Shown piece after piece: positions 58,560 through 64,000 of a DNA stretch of 64,000 nucleotides. The stretch is from Desulfatibacillum aliphaticivorans DSM 15576 (GTDB taxonomy: Bacteria > Desulfobacterota > Desulfobacteria > Desulfobacterales > Desulfatibacillaceae), in NCBI RefSeq assembly GCF_000429905.1, contig NZ_AUCT01000032.1, forward strand, positions 1 to 64,000. Reading direction: 5' to 3'. The notes beneath the pieces were generated by a model that searched no databases, was not told the origin of the DNA, and was given only the letters and a program-made list of their open reading frames with translations. How positions within the stretch are numbered: the first letter of the stretch is position 1; the number at the start of each line of letters is the position of its first letter. The translations under genes and the position numbers were made by a program.

Positions 58560-59387
58560 TCACTGGGCCGCTTTGGCCAGATATATCTTAAACCACAATT
58601 CCGTATTTTTTTGAGAAAACATTCCGGGACCGCCTTTCCCCCCGCCGGGGCCGCCCCCCCTTCCGCCTCCTGAGCCGCCAGGGCCGCCGCCCATGGCGCT
58701 CAATGCGCCGGGGGGGCCGCCGCCCCGGCCTGAGCCTCCGCCTTGGGTGGATGTCAGCACGCCCATGCCGAGGGGGCCTTCAATATCGCCGCCCCCTAAA
58801 TGCTGCAGGCTGATGCGCGCTTCATACACAAACAGGTCGCAGGTGCGTCCGATGCAAACCCGGATGTCCTCCAGGGCGTCGGCGTCCTCCACCTCCAGCA
58901 GGCGCTCCTGGTCCTCTTCCGGCCCCAGGATTTGCACCTCGCCCGGCATAAATGGCTGAGGCTCCCGGCTGCCTAAGTCATCATTGCGGGGCCGCTCCAT
59001 GGCGCCTGGCATACGGTCCATGCCTCCTTCCGGCCCGCCTCTCATACCCCGGCGGACGCCCATGGCGCCCACCGGATAGCGAACGCCGAACTCCTGGTCC
59101 TCGCCTCCGTCCAGGTCGAACCATAAAGCCAGGCCCGAACGCATAGCCTGTTGGGCGAAGTTCCGGTTTCGCGAAGAAACCCGCACGTACAAATACTGGT
59201 CGTTATTGTAGGCGCCCACCATAATCCGGCTGTCTTCGTCATAATATAAAAGGCATTCCCTCCAATCGTCGTCACGGCCGTCAATGGCCAGGCTTCCGTC
59301 CAGCCATTTGCTGTGAAGCTCAGGCCGGGCGCATCCCAAAACGCCCATGGCCAGGATCAGGCAAAAAAGCAAGCAAGGTTTTTTCAT
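58560..59387 (-). CDS. Glycine-rich lipoprotein, DOMON/CBM9-like
   Basis: A 275-residue exported lipoprotein. The leader ends with the lipobox VLGC (about residue 19). Residues about 30-110 (DGSLAIDGRDDDWRECLLYYDEDSRIMVGAYNNDQYLYVRV) look like the carbohydrate-binding CBM9 or DOMON-type fold, followed by a methionine-, glycine- and arginine-rich segment. The C-terminal 60 residues before LWFKIYLAKA are a glycine-rich, low-complexity tract. The ATG at 59387 is preferred over a TTG at 59408. Role unknown; a surface matrix protein is plausible. Confidence 0.7.
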   Translation of the reverse strand: MKKPCLLFCLILAMGVLGCARPELHSKWLDGSLAIDGRDDDWRECLLYYDEDSRIMVGAYNNDQYLYVRVSSRNRNFAQQAMRSGLALWFDLDGGEDQEFGVRYPVGAMGVRRGMRGGPEGGMDRMPGAMERPRNDDLGSREPQPFMPGEVQILGPEEDQERLLEVEDADALEDIRVCIGRTCDLFVYEARISLQHLGGGDIEGPLGMGVLTSTQGGGSGRGGGPPGALSAMGGGPGGSGGGRGGGPGGGKGGPGMFSQKNTELWFKIYLAKAAQ

Positions 59388-59502
59388 GATTGAATATCCG
59401 CGAGTCAAGGTTTTCGTGAGGCCCGAAAGGGCCGTTTCCGCCTTGGTATTGGGTCGCGGACAAACAGGATGGGGTTACAAACTTGTATTTTTCCCTTAGC
59501 CG

Positions 59503-61056
59503 TCAGGGAAGGCCGGCCAGCTTTTTCAGAATTATGATGGCTTCCTCCACGCCGGTTCTTCCGTCGCCGTCCATGTCGTAGAGGGGAAAGTTTCCCACGC
59601 CTCTCGCCCCGGCCTGGACTTGCAGGCAGAACAGAGCGTCTTTCAAGGTCAGAACCCCGTCCTGATCCGTATCTCCGGGCCAGGGCGCCGTATAAACGGT
59701 GGGGTCGGTTCCCGAAAGAAACTCCTCCAGGTTGGTTAAACTGTCTCCGTCCGGGTTTTCCTGGCTGTCGTCATACATGGGATCCAGGCCGTAAGTCACT
59801 TCCCAGCCGTCCTCCATCAGGTCGCCTTCCGAGTCCTTGACTTTGGGGTCGGTCAAGTAACGATATTCGTCGGCGTCGTTCAGGCCGTCCTGGTCCTGGT
59901 CGCCGGTTCCGTTGGAAACCCCCAGAGCGCCGAAATGCTCCCGTTCATAACTGTCAAAAAGCAGGTCCTTGTCCGAATCCTCGCTGACGGGCATGTCCAG
60001 GAGCACACTCAAGTCCGCCACCCGAACGGTGCGGGTGACGGGAAAGGCCAGCCCCCCGCCGGTAAAGGTCACATCATACCTGCCGGAGGCGAGGATGGGC
60101 ACGGCGAACCCGCCGCTGGGAGGCGTCACTGCATAATAAGACCCCCCGACAGGGGTGACGGTGACATTTCCCCCTATGCCTTCCCCGGAGTCGTAATAAT
60201 CGTTGCCGTTTAGATCCTCCCAGAGCGTCCCCACCAAAAAGCGGTTGTAGTGATCCGCGGGATCCGTGTAGGCCCGGGCGAAATTTTCAGTCACAACAAG
60301 AGGGCCTACGTTAGGAAGAGAATTATTATGAGGAACCACCGCAATGCCTATGTTGTACATGTCGCCGGCTATAAAATTATCGTAAGACGTTTTGATGGAC
60401 ATGGTGTTGTACCGGTGCCCCGGCGGAACCTGCATGCCGCCCTCTCCATACCCCCAGTCGATATTAAATCCCGCATGGCAGTGTATGCCGCTTCTCGCAT
60501 AGGCGTAAACGCTCATACCCACCCTGTTCCACACAAAACCGGAGGCGTCAATACGAGTCAACTGGCCGGTGTGGGTTTGGTCGTTGATTGAAATCATGTA
60601 AAGGCTATGAGCGTACGCCGCGCTGTATAAACGATTGTCAAAGGCCCCGGGAGGTTGGGCTGGCAGGGCGTCAAACTGCTCCTGCATCAAATCAAAGTCC
60701 ACCCCAAAATAGTTTGTATCGTAAGAAACATCCGAATCGTCCAGATTCGCCAAAAAATAGCCTTCCTGGGAAGGATTGGACCGGGCGCGGTTCAACAGCC
60801 ACAGTTGCTGCTGTTCCAATCCGTTGGGATGCGCGTCGTCTGCTGTTTTATGGTAGGTCCACTCCACCGGGACCCCTTTAAAATCCCTGGGGTGGTCAAT
60901 AACCGGCGAAGCCTCCCCTCGTTCATAGACAGGTGGATTCTCTTCGGGGGATTCATGCGCTGACGCGGAGGATGGGCGCAATGCCAAAAGGGTGACGGCC
61001 GTCGTCAAAAGCATTAGGCGCCATGCTGCTTGGAATATGTTTTTAGGGCATCCCAT
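59503..61056 (-). CDS. Secreted CAP-domain protein with TSP3 and dockerin-like calcium repeats
   Basis: A 517-residue secreted protein. Signal peptide about 1-33 (ending SSASA). Residues about 75-280 form a CAP (SCP/PR1) domain, with QQLWLLNRARSNP and AYAHSLYMISINDQTHTGQL. A beta module follows (about 285-355). Then come calcium repeats of the thrombospondin-3 type (DQDQDGLNDADEY, NPDGDSLTNLEEF). The C-terminal 57 residues are dockerin type I-like, with two loops (DTDQDGVLTLKDAL and DMDGDGRTGVEEA). AAGGA precedes the ATG. No cohesin is in the window. Confidence 0.85.
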   Translation of the reverse strand: MGCPKNIFQAAWRLMLLTTAVTLLALRPSSASAHESPEENPPVYERGEASPVIDHPRDFKGVPVEWTYHKTADDAHPNGLEQQQLWLLNRARSNPSQEGYFLANLDDSDVSYDTNYFGVDFDLMQEQFDALPAQPPGAFDNRLYSAAYAHSLYMISINDQTHTGQLTRIDASGFVWNRVGMSVYAYARSGIHCHAGFNIDWGYGEGGMQVPPGHRYNTMSIKTSYDNFIAGDMYNIGIAVVPHNNSLPNVGPLVVTENFARAYTDPADHYNRFLVGTLWEDLNGNDYYDSGEGIGGNVTVTPVGGSYYAVTPPSGGFAVPILASGRYDVTFTGGGLAFPVTRTVRVADLSVLLDMPVSEDSDKDLLFDSYEREHFGALGVSNGTGDQDQDGLNDADEYRYLTDPKVKDSEGDLMEDGWEVTYGLDPMYDDSQENPDGDSLTNLEEFLSGTDPTVYTAPWPGDTDQDGVLTLKDALFCLQVQAGARGVGNFPLYDMDGDGRTGVEEAIIILKKLAGLP

Positions 61057-61125
61057 GGCGTAATATCCTTAATCGATATTATTAAGGATATTTCAAGCAA
61101 CATTTGTTCCAACTACACCGTTCGT

Positions 61126-62955
61126 TTATTCCTCGGGCCTGTATAGGGGAAGCGACACCGTAAAGGTGGTCCCCTCTCCAGGCTCGCTATGAACCTTGAT
61201 GTCGCCCCCGTGGTCCCGGATGAACCCGTAGCACACGGACAACCCCAGGCCCACGCCCTGGACGCTGCCTTTGGTGGTGAAAAAGGTGTCGAATATCTTG
61301 CTGAGATTTTCCTCGGGGATGCCCACGCCCGTATCGGCCAGGTCAATATAAATAAAATCCCCCTGGGCCCGGCTGGTTATGGTGAAGGTCCCGCCTTCCT
61401 GCATGGCGTCTCGTGCGTTGGCGATTACGTTCAAGAACACCTGGCGCAATTGATTCTTGGAGGCCATGACAGGCTCCAGCCCCTCGGTCAGATCGCGAAC
61501 CACCTTGACGTCGTTTTCCTGCAATTGCCTTTCGTGCAATAAAAGCAATTCCTCCAAAATGGTGTTGATGTCCGTGATCTGGCGCTCCTCCTGGTCCGGC
61601 TTGGAGAAGCTGAGCATCTTTTTCAGCATTTCGGAAATCCGCACCGTCTCGGATAAAGCCATGTCCAGGATTTTGCGCCGCTTGGACGTCTCGGGAATTT
61701 CCGTCTTAAGCAGTTCCAGGGTGTTCATTATGCCGAACAAGGGGTTGTTCAATTCGTGAGCCAGTTGGCTGGTGAGTTTGCCCATGGCGGCCAGCTTCTC
61801 CGATTGCAAAAGTTGATCTTTGACGCTGTTCAGCTTTTGCTCCATGCTGGCCCGCTCCCGCATGTCCACCATAATGCCTACGGACGCCATTTCCCTGCCC
61901 TGGGCGTCGTAGATGATCGCCGCCGACATGTTGGCCTCAATAAACTCCCCCGCCCGGGTTCTGGCGAGCAACGGATACGACCTTACTAATCCGCGGCCTC
62001 CGTGCTCCTGGGACCGCATCATCTTCATAACCCTTCTGGCCATGCCTTCCGGGTACACGTCCACAATGTTCATGCGTCCGATAACGTCATGGGCCTTGTA
62101 GCCCAAAAGCTCCTCAGCCCCCCGGTTCCAGATCAGGATCTCGCCTTTCATATCCGCTGCCATAATGGCGTTGGGCGAGCTTTGGATCACCTTGTCGAAA
62201 AAGTCGTGGGCTTCCTGGACCTCCCTTTCCATGAGTTTGCGTTGGGACTGGTCTACGATTATCCCTTCGTATCCCAAAACCTCGCCATAATCGTCGTAAC
62301 GCACATGGCCTGCAATAATCACCGAAACCGGCTTGCCGTCCCGGGTCTTGAAATCCACTGCATAATTGGAGACCATGCCGGATTTTTCGATCATTTCCAT
62401 GAACTTGTCCCGGTCTTCGGCGTTTAAATAGACGTCCCTGGCTATGTCCATGGCCAGAAACTCTTCCTTGCTGTCGTAATTCAGCATCTTCAGCAAAGCC
62501 GGATTGGCGTCCAAAAAGTTTCCCTCTTTGGAGCTGACATAGACCCCGCAGGGAACCTGATCGAACAGCCTTTCGTAATCCTGCTTGTGGGAGCGGATTC
62601 TGCGCTCCTGCTGCTTGGACCGGGTGACGTCCCGGAATATGCTCATTTTGGAGGTGGTCTGGTCCGCGTTGGTAAGGGGCAGTTCGGTGATGCGAAACAC
62701 CTTGCCCACCCCTTCCAGGTCCATCTCATACTGGACCGTGGCCTGCTCTTCAAACACCTCGCGGGCGCGGCACCAGGAGCACGGCGCCTGGGATTGAATA
62801 AGCATCTCATGGCATTTTTTGCCCGTATGGTCCCCGAAAATGCGAATCATGGCTTCGTTCATAAACTCCACCGTGTAGTCCGCATTGACCACGTAAACTC
62901 CGTCCTGCATAGCGTGTAAAATGGAAATCAAACGAGGAGTCTCCCTATTTTCCAT
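61126..62955 (-). CDS. PAS-domain sensor histidine kinase
   Basis: A 609-residue soluble histidine kinase with no membrane helix. Three PAS domains lie at about 9-115, 135-245 and 255-380. The first has a cysteine cluster (CHEMLIQSQAPCSWC) that could bind a redox cofactor or metal. The HisKA domain has the phospho-acceptor in LAHELNNPLFG, and the ATPase domain has the N-box VIANARDAM and DTGVGIPEEN. I chose the ATG 62955, with GAGGTG 5 bases upstream, over a TTG at 62967. No response regulator is adjacent. Confidence 0.93.
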   Translation of the reverse strand: MENRETPRLISILHAMQDGVYVVNADYTVEFMNEAMIRIFGDHTGKKCHEMLIQSQAPCSWCRAREVFEEQATVQYEMDLEGVGKVFRITELPLTNADQTTSKMSIFRDVTRSKQQERRIRSHKQDYERLFDQVPCGVYVSSKEGNFLDANPALLKMLNYDSKEEFLAMDIARDVYLNAEDRDKFMEMIEKSGMVSNYAVDFKTRDGKPVSVIIAGHVRYDDYGEVLGYEGIIVDQSQRKLMEREVQEAHDFFDKVIQSSPNAIMAADMKGEILIWNRGAEELLGYKAHDVIGRMNIVDVYPEGMARRVMKMMRSQEHGGRGLVRSYPLLARTRAGEFIEANMSAAIIYDAQGREMASVGIMVDMRERASMEQKLNSVKDQLLQSEKLAAMGKLTSQLAHELNNPLFGIMNTLELLKTEIPETSKRRKILDMALSETVRISEMLKKMLSFSKPDQEERQITDINTILEELLLLHERQLQENDVKVVRDLTEGLEPVMASKNQLRQVFLNVIANARDAMQEGGTFTITSRAQGDFIYIDLADTGVGIPEENLSKIFDTFFTTKGSVQGVGLGLSVCYGFIRDHGGDIKVHSEPGEGTTFTVSLPLYRPEE

Positions 62956-63128
62956 GGCGCACCTCAATCCGGTTAATCTGTTTATTAACAGGATTCCCGA
63001 TTGCTCCCAAATAAGTCAAGCAAAACCCGGTCCATTTTATTCCGAATTTGCAGTTTTATCCGAAATAATGATATGGTTTTTTCGCCCATCCCGAAAACCC
63101 AAACCACCGGTCTTGGAAGGAATTCGCC

Positions 63129-64000
63129 ATGAAACGCCTGTTTTCCCTGTTTTTTACTTTGATATTCGTTCTGACCGCCTATTTTCTGTTTTGGCCGGTC
63201 CCCGTGGACCCGGCGGCGTGGCAGGCCCCGGAGGACCTGGGCTACACCGGGCCGTTTTCCGCCAACAACAAACTTGCGGGCCTGGAATTCGTGAACATAG
63301 GTCCCGGAACCGGGCCCGAAGCCGTGGCCGTGGATGCGGAGGGCCGCATTTACACGGGAACGGCCCAGGGCTGGATTGTGCGTCTGGACAAGGACGGCAA
63401 GAATCCCCAAAATTGGGTCAATACCGCCGGCAGGCCCTTGGGCATGGCCTTCTCGCCCGACGGAAATCTGATAGTCGCTGACGCCGTGGAAGGTCTGTTG
63501 TCAATCGGGCCGGACGGACAAGTCGCCGTCCTGGCCAATACGGCCCAGGGAGTCCCCATCGCTTACGCGGACGACCTGGACGCCGCCCAGGACGGAAAAA
63601 TCTATTTTACCGACGCATCCGTCAAGTTCAACCCCTCCACAGTGGGAGACTCCGTGGACGCCAGCATGCTGGACCTCATCGAGCACGGCGGAAACGGCCG
63701 TTTGCTCATGTACGATCCAAACACGAAAAGGGCCTCCGTGCTGGTTGACGGGCTTCAGTTCGCCAATGGCGTGGCCGTCTCCCACGACGGCATGTCCGTC
63801 CTGTTCAACGAAACCGGCGCATACAGGGTCATGCGCTATTGGCTGGAAGGGCCTCTTAAAGGCAAGGTCACGCCGGTCCTGGAAAACCTACCGGGCTTCC
63901 CGGACAACATCACCCGGGGCATGGACGGCCGCTACTGGGTGGCCCTGGTGGCGCCCAGGAACGCCTTGCTGGACAAGCTCTCGGATCAGCCCTTTGCGCG
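63129..64000 (+). CDS. Strictosidine synthase/SMP-30-like beta-propeller protein (partial)
   Basis: The gene runs off the right edge, giving 290 residues. It starts at the ATG 63129 with GGAAGGA upstream. A membrane anchor or signal helix (about 4-22, LFSLFFTLIFVLTAYFLFW) is followed by a six-bladed propeller. GPEAVAVDAEGRIYTGTAQGWIVRLDKDG, YADDLDAAQDGKIYFTDAS and LPGFPDNITRGMDGRYWVALVAPR are typical of the strictosidine-synthase-like family of lactonases and related hydrolases. The C-terminal part is missing. Anchored in the inner membrane facing outward, by inference. Confidence 0.88.
   Translation, partial: MKRLFSLFFTLIFVLTAYFLFWPVPVDPAAWQAPEDLGYTGPFSANNKLAGLEFVNIGPGTGPEAVAVDAEGRIYTGTAQGWIVRLDKDGKNPQNWVNTAGRPLGMAFSPDGNLIVADAVEGLLSIGPDGQVAVLANTAQGVPIAYADDLDAAQDGKIYFTDASVKFNPSTVGDSVDASMLDLIEHGGNGRLLMYDPNTKRASVLVDGLQFANGVAVSHDGMSVLFNETGAYRVMRYWLEGPLKGKVTPVLENLPGFPDNITRGMDGRYWVALVAPRNALLDKLSDQPFA

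Noticed and set aside
1..64000. tRNA or rRNA genes
   Set aside because: I looked for T-loop and acceptor patterns in the intergenic regions and found none that could form a cloverleaf. No rRNA-like sequence was seen.

Overview
The window reads as chromosome of an anaerobic, sulfate-reducing member of the Desulfobacterota. The direct evidence is a complete dsrA-dsrB-dsrD-dsrN block (40014-44265, minus strand), an Lrp-like siroheme decarboxylase subunit (17975-18457), a cysteine-rich PxxKW protein, and many iron-sulfur and radical-SAM type proteins. A Desulfobacteraceae/Desulfatibacillum-like host is my inference from gene content, not from a sequence comparison. No tRNA, rRNA, CRISPR array or complete insertion sequence was found.

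Layout. 1-962: gene-free, with a dispersed-repeat hairpin and a heptamer array. 963-5288: a lone TRAP-type binding protein followed by a giant RND exporter fused to a cyclic-nucleotide-binding and a degenerate GGDEF domain. 5386-7204: an AT-rich TcmP/DUF5131 pair that looks acquired. 7363-9692: azlCD, a gamma-carbonic anhydrase and an orphan cheD. 9891-16436: a minus-strand housekeeping run tilS-ftsH-folP-ybbR-coaX. 16590-23232: small unknown proteins, siroheme decarboxylase, an EF-hand protein, a glycosyltransferase and a flippase. 23271-28083: a TPR protein, asnS, an MBL hydrolase, a nitrilase, crcB and a DUF190 protein. 28430-30598: a penicillin-acylase family enzyme. 30595-32533: a gene remnant and a HigB toxin with a HigA-metallopeptidase fusion. 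32579-39547: gltX, a DUF1156-type DNA methylase, a GMC oxidoreductase coupled to a TatT-like TPR protein, and an unknown. 40014-44265: dsrABDN. 44455-48145: a tight five-gene operon behind dsrA. 48617-52500: an Fo-only ATP synthase operon. 52600-56967: glycan or lipid-type enzymes. 56968-57994: a gene-free kilobase holding a candidate sigma-54-driven structured RNA. 57995-64000: a PxxKW protein, secreted calcium-binding and glycine-rich proteins, a PAS histidine kinase and a truncated beta-propeller protein.

How the parts work together. The dsr block encodes the terminal reductase, its small regulator DsrD, and DsrN, which amidates the siroheme cofactor. The Fo operon encodes the membrane rotor and stator that would use the ion gradient built by this respiration. 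Its c-subunits are the most unusual coding feature: a four-hairpin concatemer in which hairpins 1 and 4 keep both ion-site carboxylates and hairpins 2 and 3 have lost both, followed by a normal single-hairpin c-subunit.

The two observations I rate highest are that rotor concatemer (50061-51038) and the minus-strand transcription unit at 57388-57646. The latter has a GG-N10-GC promoter, several nested perfect stems, a C-tract loop and an intrinsic terminator, with no convincing ORF.
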